In this document: positions 1-9,055 of the stretch, piece after piece
Position numbering within the stretch: position 1 is the first letter of the stretch
Layout: the number at the start of each line of letters is the position of its first letter
NCBI RefSeq assembly: GCF_010500835.1
Contig: NZ_JAAAMJ010000001.1
Coordinates: 124,001 to 188,000, forward strand
DNA: 64,000 bases
Source of the DNA: Aurantimonas aggregata
GTDB taxonomy: Bacteria; Pseudomonadota; Alphaproteobacteria; Rhizobiales; Rhizobiaceae
Direction: 5' to 3'
Notes under the pieces: model-generated
Told to the model about the DNA's origin: nothing
What the model saw: only the letters and a program-made list of their open reading frames with translations
The model's database searches: none
Made by a program: the position numbers and the translations under genes

Positions 1-2106
1 CGCCGGGATGTGCCGCGGCAGGAAGATCCGGAAGGCCGTGCCCTCGCCCTGCGTCGATTCCACGAAGATGAAGCCGCCGGACTGCTTGACGATGCCGTAG
101 ACCATCGACAGGCCGAGCCCGGTGCCCTTGCCGATCTCCTTGGTGGTGAAGAACGGCTCGAAGATCCGCTCGGCGACCTCCGCCGGCATGCCGGTGCCGG
201 TATCGGCGACCTCGACGAGCACGTACTCGCCCTCGGTCAGTTCGGCATAGCCGAAGCGTCGGGCCTCGTCGGCGGCAACGTTCCGCGTCGAGATGGTGAT
301 CCTGCCACCCCCCGGCATGGCGTCACGGGCGTTCTGAACAAGATTGGTGATCACCTGCTCGAACTGGCCGATATCGGCCATCACCGGCCAGAGATCGCGC
401 TCGTGGCGCCGTTCCAGCTTGGTGTTGTCGCCGCTGACCCGCTTCAGCAGCAGATGCATGTCGGCGATCACGTCGGTCAGGCTGAGCATCTTCGGCCGCA
501 TCGTCTGGCGGCGCGAATAGGCCAGCAGCTGGCGGACGAGCGAGGCGGCGCGGTTGGCGCTCTGCTTGATCAGCAGGAGATCCTGGAAGGACGGATCGCC
601 GGTGCGGTGATTGAGCAGCAGGAAGTCGACCGAGGCGGTGATGATGGTCAGCACGTTGTTGAAATCATGCGCGATGCCGCCCGCAAGATTGCCGATCGCC
701 TGCATCTTCTGGCTCTTGGCGTACTGGTCCTCGAGGACGCGCTGTTCGGTGATGTCGACGCCGTAGAGGATCGCCGCTTCGTCGCTATCGCCACCCGCCT
801 TGGGCACGGCGCTGATGTAGAGCCGGACGGAGCGCGGCGGCTCGCCTTCGATTTCGGCGTCGATCGCCGGAATGCCGGCCCGCCCGGTCGTCGCCGCGGC
901 CAGCGCCTGGCGCAGCCCCTCGCGGCCGTTCTCGCGCAGGCTGCGTTCGATCTCGGCGCCGCCGGCGGCTGCCTCTGCACCGAACAGCTGGCCGAAGACG
1001 GCATTCGCCCGCACCACGCGCCCGTGCTCGTCCAGCGCGGCGATCGCCATCGGCGAGGAGTTGAAGAAGCGCGTGAAGCGTGCCTCCGCGACTTCCAGCG
1101 AGCCCGGCGCCTCGTTGTCGCCGCCGCGGTTCAGCACCAGCGTTCGCACGATGCCCGGCGCCGCCGCGTCGCCTTCGGCGCTGCGTCGGAGCAGCCGGAC
1201 CGGCAGGCTCTGCCCCCGCTCGGTGACGAGATCGAGATCGATTACTGTCGGCGCGTCAGACGCGCCGACGTTCAGGCGCGGCGACAGCAACCCATGCGAG
1301 ACTTCGGGCACGAATTCGAGGATCGAGCGGCTGAACGGCTTGAATTCGCTGAGGTCGACATCGAGCCAGCCGGCCAGCGTGGCGTTCAAATAGGCGATGC
1401 GATGATCGGCATCGGCTGCGAAGAAGCCGGCCGGCGCCTTGTCGAGATAGTCGATCGCGTGCTGCAGGTCCTGGAACGAGCTTTCCTCGTGCTTGCGGTC
1501 GGCGGTGATGTCGAGGATCTGCCATGCCTGCAGCAGGCCGTTCGATGTCGCCAGCGGCCGCACCGAGGCGCGGTACCAGTGAGCCGTCGGGGCGGCTTCG
1601 CCGCCGGACAGGCTGCGCGGCAGCCGGAACTCGCGGTGACCCGCGCGATTTTCCCGCGCGAGGTTCGCCAGCGCGTAGATCGCCTCGGATGCCTCTGGCT
1701 CGCGCGCCAGGAGCCGCTCCAGCGTCTTCACCGTGGTTGCCGTCGTAGCACCGGTTGCCTCGCCATAGGCGCGGTTGGCGTAGATGATCCGACCCTTGCG
1801 GTCGACGATCAACGTTCCGGTTCGTGCCGTGTCGAGGAAATCCTTGGCGATCGCGCCTTCGGCGATTCGGCCGGTGAACTGGACGAAGCCGAGGGCGGTG
1901 GCGAAGATCGCGGCGATGCCGGCGATGGCCAGCGCCCCGAAGATGATCACCAGCGCGATCGCGCCATAGGCATGGCCGAACAGCGCCAGCAGCGCCGCCA
2001 GAAGGATCAGCCCGCCGCCGAGCACCAGCAGGCGGCGCACGCCGGAGGCCGCCGCGGCCCGGTCGATCAAAGGCTTCTCGACCGTTCCCATGGCCACTCC
2101 GTTCAT
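1..2106 (-). CDS. cckA: Cell-cycle hybrid sensor kinase CckA, 5' part (runs off window)
   Basis: The 702 codons present begin with two membrane helices (about residues 25-70). PAS-like sensor segments follow, then a DHp domain with the phospho-acceptor motif GGIAHDFNN (His480), then an HATPase with an N-box, DTGTGMP and [20 protein letters not shown]. The reading frame stays open to the window edge, so the receiver domain expected at the C-terminus of CckA lies outside. CckA is the membrane kinase/phosphatase that feeds phosphate through ChpT to CtrA and controls alphaproteobacterial cell-cycle timing. This assignment rests on the two-helix plus PAS plus HisKA layout and on the dksA/FliO-like neighbourhood. 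The start could instead be the in-frame ATG 15 nt downstream (2091), which has a GGAG five bases ahead of it. It is transcribed divergently from the FliO-like gene. Confidence 0.85.
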   Translation of the reverse strand, partial: MNGVAMGTVEKPLIDRAAAASGVRRLLVLGGGLILLAALLALFGHAYGAIALVIIFGALAIAGIAAIFATALGFVQFTGRIAEGAIAKDFLDTARTGTLIVDRKGRIIYANRAYGEATGATTATTVKTLERLLAREPEASEAIYALANLARENRAGHREFRLPRSLSGGEAAPTAHWYRASVRPLATSNGLLQAWQILDITADRKHEESSFQDLQHAIDYLDKAPAGFFAADADHRIAYLNATLAGWLDVDLSEFKPFSRSILEFVPEVSHGLLSPRLNVGASDAPTVIDLDLVTERGQSLPVRLLRRSAEGDAAAPGIVRTLVLNRGGDNEAPGSLEVAEARFTRFFNSSPMAIAALDEHGRVVRANAVFGQLFGAEAAAGGAEIERSLRENGREGLRQALAAATTGRAGIPAIDAEIEGEPPRSVRLYISAVPKAGGDSDEAAILYGVDITEQRVLEDQYAKSQKMQAIGNLAGGIAHDFNNVLTIITASVDFLLLNHRTGDPSFQDLLLIKQSANRAASLVRQLLAYSRRQTMRPKMLSLTDVIADMHLLLKRVSGDNTKLERRHERDLWPVMADIGQFEQVITNLVQNARDAMPGGGRITISTRNVAADEARRFGYAELTEGEYVLVEVADTGTGMPAEVAERIFEPFFTTKEIGKGTGLGLSMVYGIVKQSGGFIFVESTQGEGTAFRIFLPRHIPA

Positions 2107-2368
2107 TCTGCCCCTCGCCTGCATGCGCCATGTTGGGCGCGCGCGATACTGAATCAAAAGCCAGACCGAGGCGAGATGTCGCTTGAACGGTTTTTCTTTG
2201 GCCTGCAATCGCGAAAAAGCCCGCTTCCGCCTTCGCGCGCGATCAATGACGCACTATGAACAGCCAAGCTGGTCCTATGCTTGAGTTTGGGACCTCTTCG
2301 TTCAACTCGGCCCGGCCACAGCTTTTTAGGCTGCGGTCGTCCCTCCCGCCCCGCAGGAGCTGCAGCCC

Positions 2369-3823
2369 ATGCCCCAATGGCTTGTCGATATCGTCGGGGA
2401 GAGCCTCGCCCCGATCGTCTGGGTGGCGATCGTGGCCCTCGTCGTCTGCCTTCTGGCGATCGTGGTGATCCTGCTCGCCAAGAAGGCCTTTGGCGGCATC
2501 GGTGGTGGCGGGTTCAAGACGCGGGCACCGCGGCTGGCGGTCATGGACGTGGCGCGGATCGACGAGAAGCGCCGGCTGGTGCTGGTGCGGCGCGACGAGG
2601 TCGAGCATCTGGTGCTCGTCGGCGGCCAGACGGATATCCTGCTGGAGGGGAACATCCTTCGCGTACCAGCCGCCCGTTCGCGCACCGAGCCGCAACTGGA
2701 CCGGTTGCCCGACCCTGACGACGCGCCGGCGGCACGCCGCTGGGATGCCCCGTCCAACGGTGACGAGCGCCAGAGCCGCCCGCATGTTGCTCCGCCGCCC
2801 GCGCCGGCCCGGCACGAGCCGCGGCATGGAGCGCAGAACGGCGACACGAACGCCCCCGAACCTCGCACCGAAGCGGCACCGAGCCCCGTCGCGACGCCAG
2901 CGCCGGCTCCCGTGGTCGCGCCGCCGCGTCCGGCGGCTCCGAAGCGCGACGCGGCGCCGCTGCCCGATGCGCGCCGGCCCGAGGCAGAGGCCGTCCGGCT
3001 TCCGCCGCGCCCGCCCGTCCCGCCGGCCCCGCCGGTACAGCCGCGGTCGATGGCGACCCCGACACTGCCGGCTGCGCAGCGCGAAGAGGCAGCTGCACGG
3101 CAGCCGACGCCCGCCGCATCGTCTCAGAGCACCGGTCGAATCGAGCCGTCGCTGGCGATGCCCGACCCGCAGCCCACGCCCGATATGTCGCGGCAGCGCG
3201 CCGAGCTGCGCGAGCGCCTGAGCCGTTCCCCGTCGACGAGCCTGCCACGCGCGCCGGCCGCCAGCGCGCCGGTGGTGACGCTGGACAAGCCGGCCGAAGC
3301 AGCACTCGAGCGACGCCCGCTCTCCGTGCGCAGCTTCGCCACCGCCATCCAGAACCGCGGCGCGCCGCTCGATGTGCAAGCGCCGGTGGCGCCGCCGAAG
3401 CCGGCTATCGCCCCGCCTGTCGCGGCCGCGCCGCCAGTCGTGCCTGTGCAGCCCGCCGCGTCGCGTGATGAGCCGGCCGGCGTGGCGACGCAAGAGCCGA
3501 GCCTCGAGGATTTCCTGTCGGCTGAACTCGATCTGGAACTGTCACGCGACGATGCGCCAGAGGTTTCATCAGATGCAGCGACGCCTTCACGCCCGGAGGC
3601 CGATAATGGTCCGGCCAGCGCGCCGCAGTTGACGGAGCCCGTGCCTCAGCCAATTTCGGCTGCGACCACGACCGTGGAACCCGCTCCCGAGCCGAAACGC
3701 CAATCGACGCCGCCCGCTGCAAATGCCGAATCGCCGGCACGCAAGCTGACGCTCGAAGAGGAGATGGAACGCCTGCTGGGTGATTTCAGCTTCGGGGAGA
3801 GCGATCGCCGCGACCGCGGCTGA
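2369..3823 (+). CDS. FliO-like membrane protein with long Pro/Ala-rich tail
   Basis: 484 aa. There is one strong transmembrane segment (about residues 15-38) ending in KKAFGG. A short beta-rich FliO-type domain follows, with RLAVMDVARID, RRLVLVRRDEVEHLVLVGG and GGQTDILLEGNI. FliO helps assemble the FliP core of the flagellar export gate. The remaining roughly 370 residues are low-complexity, rich in proline, alanine and arginine, and probably disordered. They end in a charged helix (LTLEEEMERLLGDF). No other flagellar gene is in the window. In rhizobia, FliO-domain proteins beside cckA are usually not in flagellar operons, so a flagellar role is not certain. The upstream 262 bp is a divergent promoter region shared with cckA. 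Confidence 0.7.
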   Translation: MPQWLVDIVGESLAPIVWVAIVALVVCLLAIVVILLAKKAFGGIGGGGFKTRAPRLAVMDVARIDEKRRLVLVRRDEVEHLVLVGGQTDILLEGNILRVPAARSRTEPQLDRLPDPDDAPAARRWDAPSNGDERQSRPHVAPPPAPARHEPRHGAQNGDTNAPEPRTEAAPSPVATPAPAPVVAPPRPAAPKRDAAPLPDARRPEAEAVRLPPRPPVPPAPPVQPRSMATPTLPAAQREEAAARQPTPAASSQSTGRIEPSLAMPDPQPTPDMSRQRAELRERLSRSPSTSLPRAPAASAPVVTLDKPAEAALERRPLSVRSFATAIQNRGAPLDVQAPVAPPKPAIAPPVAAAPPVVPVQPAASRDEPAGVATQEPSLEDFLSAELDLELSRDDAPEVSSDAATPSRPEADNGPASAPQLTEPVPQPISAATTTVEPAPEPKRQSTPPAANAESPARKLTLEEEMERLLGDFSFGESDRRDRG

Positions 3824-4029
3824 GAGGCACTGGCGCAGGTGTCGCAGCCTGCACCGTGACGACCGTGCGGTTGGCTGGCAGGCTGCCGGACACGCAGCAC
3901 TAAACCGAAGCTTCAGGGAACGGCCTCAACCCAAGACCGTCGCACCGAGAACTCGTCTGGTGGTCCCTGTCGGAGGCCCGGGAGGCCCCGGATGTGTCAG
4001 ACGCCGAGGCCCTTTATGGGCCGGTCGGC

Positions 4030-4446
4030 CTATTCGTCCCGATACACCTTCTCGCGCCGCTCGTGGCGCTCCTGCGCCTCCAGCGACATCGTGGCGATCG
4101 GCCGCGCGTCGAGGCGCTTCAGGCTGATCGGCTCGCCGGTCTCTTCGCAGAAGCCGTAGGTCCCGTCCTCGATCCGCTCCAACGCGGCGTCGATCTTGGA
4201 GATCAGCTTGCGCTGGCGGTCGCGGGCCCGCAACTCGATCGCCCGGTCGGTCTCGGATGAGGCCCGGTCGGCGGCGTCCGCCTGGCTGCTGTTCTCGTTG
4301 GCGAGCGCTTCGAGCGTCTCGCGTGATTCGCGCAGGATCTCGGCCTTCCAGGCGAGCAGCTTTCGGCGAAAGTACTCCTTCTGGCGATCATTCATGAACG
4401 GGCCGTCTTCCGACAGGGTCGCATCCATCTTGAGTGTCTCGCTCAT
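4030..4446 (-). CDS. dksA: RNA polymerase-binding transcription factor DksA (degenerate zinc finger)
   Basis: 138 aa. DksA/TraR family: an N-terminal coiled coil (about 20-95) that enters the RNA polymerase secondary channel, then a C-terminal globular zinc-finger fold. It acts with ppGpp on rRNA and amino-acid promoters. The acidic tip appears as ADAADRASSETDR. The finger reads GFCEETGEP...ATMSLEAQ. Only Cys100 of the four canonical zinc ligands remains; the others are Thr103, Ser121 and Ala124. This pattern is known among alphaproteobacterial DksA proteins and should give a zinc-independent fold. The start was chosen at MSETLKMD because GGAGGTG lies just upstream; a longer in-frame start 18 codons earlier has no ribosome site. 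A short GC hairpin (4008-4022) follows the stop. Confidence 0.93.
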   Translation of the reverse strand: MSETLKMDATLSEDGPFMNDRQKEYFRRKLLAWKAEILRESRETLEALANENSSQADAADRASSETDRAIELRARDRQRKLISKIDAALERIEDGTYGFCEETGEPISLKRLDARPIATMSLEAQERHERREKVYRDE

Positions 4447-4727
4447 TGGGCACCTCCGTTCCGCAGCCGGGCTTATAACGACGCTTCCGCAAGCGAACAA
4501 GTTGCTTCATCCGCGACAACCTGAAAGTGACTCGAAAAACTAACGCGCGGAATTCGTTCGCCTTTCAGCGCGCATATCCACCACGAAGCGTGACACGTGG
4601 ATGACGCGCGCGCCGGCCCGGCGCCTTATCCACCGATACTGGTGCGTCGCTTGCGGCTCGCGCGGGGATTGTCGCCGGTGCCGCGCCCCGATTGCCGCGG
4701 CGGCCGATTCGGCTTACTCGAACAAGC

Positions 4728-5258
4728 ATGTCTGCTGACCCGCGAAGCCGTCTCTTCATCCTGCGCCATGCGCATTCGTCCTGGGCCCTGCCGGGTCAGC
4801 GCGATCACCAGCGCCCGCTCGACGAGCGCGGCCGCGACGACGCGTTTCGGCTCGGGGCCTTCCTGGCGAAAGCCGAATGGCGCATCGATGCGGTGGCAAG
4901 CTCCACCGCGACCCGCGCCACCGAGACGCTGGACCTCGTGCGCCCGGCGCTGCCGGCCGGAACGCCAGAACATCTCTCCGACTCGCTCTATGCCCTTGGC
5001 GTCGACGCCTACTATGCCGAGGCATGCCGCGTGGGCGACGCCGGCGGCGTCCTCATCATCGGCCACAACCCGACCATCGAGGAATTCACCGTCTCCCTCG
5101 CCGGCGACGGCGAGGCGGAAGCGCTTGAGACACTCGCGGCGGGCTTTCCCACCTGCGGCCTGGCGATCGTCGAATTCGGCACCACCCTCGCTGACATCAC
5201 CCCCGGTGCCGGCAGGCTTCGTCGGCTGCTCGTTCCCGCCGAGTTCGGCGACGGCTGA
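4728..5258 (+). CDS. SixA-type histidine phosphatase
   Basis: 176 aa. Histidine phosphatase (phosphoglycerate-mutase-like) superfamily. The catalytic motif FILRHAHSSW near residue 14 supplies the phospho-accepting His. SSTATRATET gives the second Arg region, and IIGHNPTIEE gives the second catalytic His. Proteins of this size and motif are annotated SixA or phosphohistidine phosphatases and may act on Hpt or PTS phosphohistidines; the substrate is not shown here. The start at MSADPRSR was chosen over an ATG 12 codons upstream because the upstream residues are non-conserved and basic. It lies 75 bp before ycjX on the same strand, so cotranscription is possible. Confidence 0.85.
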   Translation: MSADPRSRLFILRHAHSSWALPGQRDHQRPLDERGRDDAFRLGAFLAKAEWRIDAVASSTATRATETLDLVRPALPAGTPEHLSDSLYALGVDAYYAEACRVGDAGGVLIIGHNPTIEEFTVSLAGDGEAEALETLAAGFPTCGLAIVEFGTTLADITPGAGRLRRLLVPAEFGDG

Positions 5259-5333
5259 CGGGTCGGGCTTTCGGCGCCGGCACAGGTCTCCTATATCGAC
5301 CTCGCAGCCAGAGTAGAGGATACCCGCGCGTTC

Positions 5334-6785
5334 ATGACCTCCCTTGCCGACGAGGCGCGGCTCGTCCTCGACAATTTCGCCGACCGCACCACCGGCCTCT
5401 TCCACCCGAACCTGCGGCTCGGCGTCGCCGGCCTGTCGCGCGCCGGCAAGACCGTGTTCATCACCGCCCTCGTCCACAATCTGCTGCATGGCGGGCGCCT
5501 GTCGCTGTTCGAGGCGCAGGCCAGCGGCCGGATCATGCGCAGCTACCTGGAGGAGCAGCCGGACGACGCCGTGCCGCGGTTCCAGTACGAGGAGCATATC
5601 CGCACCATCCTCGAGGACCGCGCCTGGCCGAAATCCACGCGGGCGATCTCCGAGCTGCGCCTCACCATCGAATACGAATCCGCCTCCGGCTGGTCGCGCA
5701 TGTTCTCCGGCGGCCGGCTGTCGCTCGACATCGTCGACTATCCCGGCGAGTGGCTGCTCGACCTGCCGCTGCTCGACAAGGATTTCGCGCGCTTCTCCGC
5801 CGAGGCGCTCGAACGGGCCCGGTTGCCCTCGCGCCAGGCCATGGCGGGCAAGTTCCTCGCGCTGGTCGACGGTCTCGATCTCGGCCAGCCGGCCGACGAG
5901 CCGACTGCCCAATCGCTCAGCACCGCCTTTGCCGAATACCTGAAGGCCTGCCGCGACGACTCGACCGCCCTGTCGACGCTTCCCCCCGGCCGCTTCCTGA
6001 TGCCGGGCGACCTCGAGGGCTCCCCGGCGCTGACCTTCGCGCCGCTGCCGGTCGAGCCCGGCCGGACCTATCCGAAGGGCTCGCTCGCGGCGCTCCTGGC
6101 GCGGCGCTACGAGGCCTACAAGACCGTCGTGGTGAAGCCGTTCTTCCGCGAGCATTTCGCCCGGCTCGACCGGCAGATCCTGCTGGTCGACGTCATGCAG
6201 GCGATCAATGCCGGCCCCGAGGCGGTGCGCGACCTCGAAACCGCGCTCGCCGACATCCTCGGCTGCTTCCGCCCCGGCCGCAACAGCTGGCTCGGCTCCT
6301 TCCTGACACGCCGCATCGACCGCATCCTCGTCGCGGCGACCAAGGCGGACCATCTGCACCGCGACAGCCACCGGCCGCTCGAGGCGATCGTCCGCCGGCT
6401 GCTCGACGACGCCATCGCCCGGGCGAAATTCTCCGGCGCCGAGACCGATGTGCTGGCGTTGGCGGCCGTACGGGCGACCCGCGAGGCGACCGTCACGGAC
6501 GGCGACGACCGTCTGCCGGTGATCGTCGGCACCCCTGCCGCCGGCGAGACGATCGGCCGGGACACGTTCGACGGCGAGACCGAGACAGCGGTGTTCCCCG
6601 GCGACCTGCCGAGCGACCCGGCCCGATTGTTCCTGCCGAACGCCGGCAAGCCGGCGGACGGCATCCGTTTCGTGCGGTTCCGCCCGCCGCGGCTGGAGCG
6701 CACGGCCGAGGGGCTGACGCTGTCGCTGCCCCATATCCGCCTTGACCGCGCGCTGCAGTTCCTCCTCGGAGACCGGCTGGCATGA
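5334..6785 (+). CDS. ycjX: YcjX family P-loop NTPase
   Basis: 483 aa, the usual length for the YcjX/DUF463 family. A P-loop GLSRAGKT occupies residues 33-40, and DIVDYPGEWLLDLPLL is the Walker B/switch region. Related G-proteins of this family bind GTP. In Enterobacteria ycjX sits with ycjF in a stress-linked operon; the cellular role is poorly defined. Here the stop overlaps the next start by 4 nt (ATGA), giving the conserved ycjX-ycjF-like pair and suggesting that the two proteins work together, with this one as the soluble NTPase. Confidence 0.9.
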   Translation: MTSLADEARLVLDNFADRTTGLFHPNLRLGVAGLSRAGKTVFITALVHNLLHGGRLSLFEAQASGRIMRSYLEEQPDDAVPRFQYEEHIRTILEDRAWPKSTRAISELRLTIEYESASGWSRMFSGGRLSLDIVDYPGEWLLDLPLLDKDFARFSAEALERARLPSRQAMAGKFLALVDGLDLGQPADEPTAQSLSTAFAEYLKACRDDSTALSTLPPGRFLMPGDLEGSPALTFAPLPVEPGRTYPKGSLAALLARRYEAYKTVVVKPFFREHFARLDRQILLVDVMQAINAGPEAVRDLETALADILGCFRPGRNSWLGSFLTRRIDRILVAATKADHLHRDSHRPLEAIVRRLLDDAIARAKFSGAETDVLALAAVRATREATVTDGDDRLPVIVGTPAAGETIGRDTFDGETETAVFPGDLPSDPARLFLPNAGKPADGIRFVRFRPPRLERTAEGLTLSLPHIRLDRALQFLLGDRLA

Positions 6786-7894
6786 GCAACGACGACGACT
6801 CCCGGCCCACCCGCCGTCCCGGTGCGTATCGCCTCGATGAAGCCGGCCTCGCCCGGGCTTCCCCTGTAGAGGAGCGTGTCGTCCCGACGCGTGCTCCACG
6901 GGCGATCGACGATCTGTCGCGCGTCGCGCTGGAGCCCGACGACGCCATCGAACGCCAGGCCCTGGAAGCACTGGAGGCCGCACCCGCGACAAGGCGCCGG
7001 CGCCGCTTTTCCTTCGGCAAGCTCTTCATCGCTGCCCTCGGCGTGCTGGTGTCGCTCGGCGTCGCGCTGGCGATCGATGCGCTGATCCGCGACCTCTTTG
7101 CGCGCTATGACTGGCTCGGCTGGCTTGCGGTTGGCGTCACGGTGCTGCTGGTGATTGGGGCCGTAGGCCTTGCTGCCCGCGAGGCGATCGGCCTGATGCG
7201 CCTGTCGGCGGTCGACCGCGAGCGCCGCGACGGCCTTGCCGCGTACGAGGCGAATTCGGCGAGCGACGCGCGGACCGTGGTGCGCTCCCTCTCCACCCTC
7301 CTGTCGGGACGGCCGGAGACCGCCCATGGCCGGGCGCGCCTCGCCGAACTCGACGACGAGGTCATTGACGGCGCCGACCTGATCGCGCTCGCCGAGCGTG
7401 AACTGCTCGGGCCACTCGACGCAGCTGCCCGCACCCTGGTCCTCGCCTCCGCCAAGCGGGTCTCGGTGGTCACCGCCGTCAGCCCGAAGGCGCTGGTCGA
7501 CGTCGCCTATGTGCTGTTCGAAACGGTGAAGCTGATCCGCCACATGTCGGAGCTCTATGGCGCGCGGCCCGGCACGCTCGGCCTGATCCGCCTGACGCGC
7601 GACGTTCTGGCGCATCTCGCCGTGACAGGCTCGATCGCGATCGGCGATGGCGTCATGCAGCAGCTGCTCGGCCACGGCGTTGCCGCGAAACTCTCGGCAA
7701 GGATGGGCGAAGGCGTCGTCAACGGCCTCCTGACCGCCCGGGTCGGCCTTGCCGCCATGGATCTGTGTCGGCCGCTGCCTTTCCTGCGGACCCGGCGTCC
7801 GCGCATCGGCGACATCCTCTCCGAACTCGTCTCGATCGGCGGCGGGTCCGCCGCTCGCCGGCGTCCGGCCGAAGCCGGTCCGAACGATTTGTGA
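6782..7894 (+). CDS. YcjF/TIGR01620-family inner-membrane protein (DUF697)
   Basis: 370 aa. A charged, disordered N-terminus (about 1-75) is followed by two close transmembrane helices (about 82-135, around FIAALGVLVSLGVALAIDALI and WLAVGVTVLLVIGAVGL). A DUF697-type domain at the C-terminus has further hydrophobic helices (LGLIRLTRDVLAHLAVTGSIAIGDG). It is translationally coupled to the ycjX-like NTPase by an ATGA overlap. The family is thought to be the membrane partner of YcjX; no biochemical activity is established. About 85 bp separate it from the next gene. Confidence 0.85.
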   Translation: MSNDDDSRPTRRPGAYRLDEAGLARASPVEERVVPTRAPRAIDDLSRVALEPDDAIERQALEALEAAPATRRRRRFSFGKLFIAALGVLVSLGVALAIDALIRDLFARYDWLGWLAVGVTVLLVIGAVGLAAREAIGLMRLSAVDRERRDGLAAYEANSASDARTVVRSLSTLLSGRPETAHGRARLAELDDEVIDGADLIALAERELLGPLDAAARTLVLASAKRVSVVTAVSPKALVDVAYVLFETVKLIRHMSELYGARPGTLGLIRLTRDVLAHLAVTGSIAIGDGVMQQLLGHGVAAKLSARMGEGVVNGLLTARVGLAAMDLCRPLPFLRTRRPRIGDILSELVSIGGGSAARRRPAEAGPNDL

Positions 7895-7978
7895 ACTCCT
7901 TGGCAAGGCTCTCTTAACCCTTACGAGCGATAAAGATTGGTGAAACAACCGCTTGCGCCCGTCAGGAAGGTCCCGCCC

Positions 7979-8512
7979 ATGTCCCGCATTCTGAAGGCCG
8001 GTCTCGCTCTCGCGATCGCCGCCTCTACCGGCCTCGCCTCGCCGGCCTTCGCCGAGAACGACGAGACGTTCTTCCGCCAGGTCGTCGGCCATTGGTCCGG
8101 CCCCGGCGAGATCGTCGCCGGCAAGTACAAGGGCACCAAGTTCATCTGCGACTTCGCCGGCACCCAGCACGCCAAGAGCGTCGGCATGGCGCTCGACGGC
8201 TCCTGCCGGGTCGGGTTGTTCTCCCAGCCGATGCGGGCCGAGGTGACCCGCGGCGGCAAGGGCTACACCGGCGCGTTCCAGGACGGCGCCAAGGGCAAGG
8301 GCCTCGACATCGTCTCCGGCGACGTCGGTGCCGATCGGATCGTCGTCAGCCTCGACCGCAAGCAGCTCAAGGGCGCGATGATCGCAAGGCTCGCCGACGA
8401 AGACACGATGGCTATCACCGTCTCTGTCCGCGTCGCCTCGGATCTCGTGCCGGTCATCGGCATGAACCTCAAGCGCACAGGCGCCGTCCGCCAGAGCGCC
8501 CTCACCGAGTAA
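7979..8512 (+). CDS. Small exported protein of unknown function
   Basis: 177 aa. A clear Sec signal peptide (ILKAGLALAIAASTGLASPAFA) would be cleaved after Ala-Phe-Ala, just before ENDETFF. The mature protein, about 150 aa, is predicted to be beta-rich (WSGPGEIVAGKYKGTKFICDFAG, GSCRVGLFSQPMRAEVTRGG) and has only two cysteines, which could form a disulfide. It looks like the small periplasmic beta-barrel proteins common in Rhizobiales. I do not recognise a function. The start at MSRILKAG has GGAAGG about 8 nt upstream and puts the signal peptide at the N-terminus; an ATG-less extension upstream was rejected. It converges on folK. Confidence 0.75.
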   Translation: MSRILKAGLALAIAASTGLASPAFAENDETFFRQVVGHWSGPGEIVAGKYKGTKFICDFAGTQHAKSVGMALDGSCRVGLFSQPMRAEVTRGGKGYTGAFQDGAKGKGLDIVSGDVGADRIVVSLDRKQLKGAMIARLADEDTMAITVSVRVASDLVPVIGMNLKRTGAVRQSALTE

Positions 8513-8536
8513 CATCACCGAGAAACCGGGCCGGGG

Positions 8537-9055
8537 TCACGAGTCCCCGCCCGGCTCCCGCCACCATTCCCCGTCGACGCTCGCGGGCTCGATGCCCTCA
8601 GGATTCGCGGCTGCGGCCCACTCGGCGACCGTACGGTTGCCGATCCGCAAACCTGGCGCGATCTCGGCCAGCGGGATCAGCACGAAGGCGCGGTCGGTCA
8701 CGCGCGGATGCGGCAGGATGAGCGCGTCGTCCGCGTAGAGCCGCTCGCCGTAATCGAGAACGTCGAGATCGAGCGTGCGCGGCCCCCAGCGTTCCCGGCG
8801 TTCGCGCTTGAAGCTACGCTCGGTCGCCAGACACAGTTCCAAGAGGTCGCGCGGCGACAGCGTCGTCGACACCATGGCGCAGGCATTGAAGAACCACGGC
8901 TGGTCGGTCTTGCCCCAGGGCGGCGTGCGGTAGAGCCGCGAGGCTGAAACGACATCGCAATCGGCCCGTCCGTCGATCAGGCGCAAGGCCGCCGCCATCG
9001 TCGCCCGCGGATCGCCGATATTGCCGCCGAGCCCGAGGCAGGCAGTCACGCTCAC
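8537..9055 (-). CDS. folK: 2-amino-4-hydroxy-6-hydroxymethyldihydropteridine diphosphokinase
   Basis: 172 aa. FolK transfers pyrophosphate from ATP to 6-hydroxymethyl-dihydropterin, the step before dihydropteroate synthase in folate synthesis. Family motifs are LGLGGNIGDP at the N-terminus, YRTPPWG, and the signature RWGPRTLDLDVLDYG with the Mg-binding Asp pair, then LPHPR. Its ATG overlaps the folP stop by 4 nt, so the two are translationally coupled. In many relatives folB lies between folP and folK; it is absent here. Confidence 0.95.
   Translation of the reverse strand: MSVTACLGLGGNIGDPRATMAAALRLIDGRADCDVVSASRLYRTPPWGKTDQPWFFNACAMVSTTLSPRDLLELCLATERSFKRERRERWGPRTLDLDVLDYGERLYADDALILPHPRVTDRAFVLIPLAEIAPGLRIGNRTVAEWAAAANPEGIEPASVDGEWWREPGGDS

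Noticed and set aside
10-2259. 749-codon plus-strand open frame over cckA
   Set aside because: It is antisense to clear kinase motifs and has an Arg/Asp/Gly-rich composition typical of GC-rich shadow frames.
4626-6992. 788-codon minus-strand open frame
   Set aside because: It is antisense to sixA and ycjX, both with recognisable motifs; no domain of its own.
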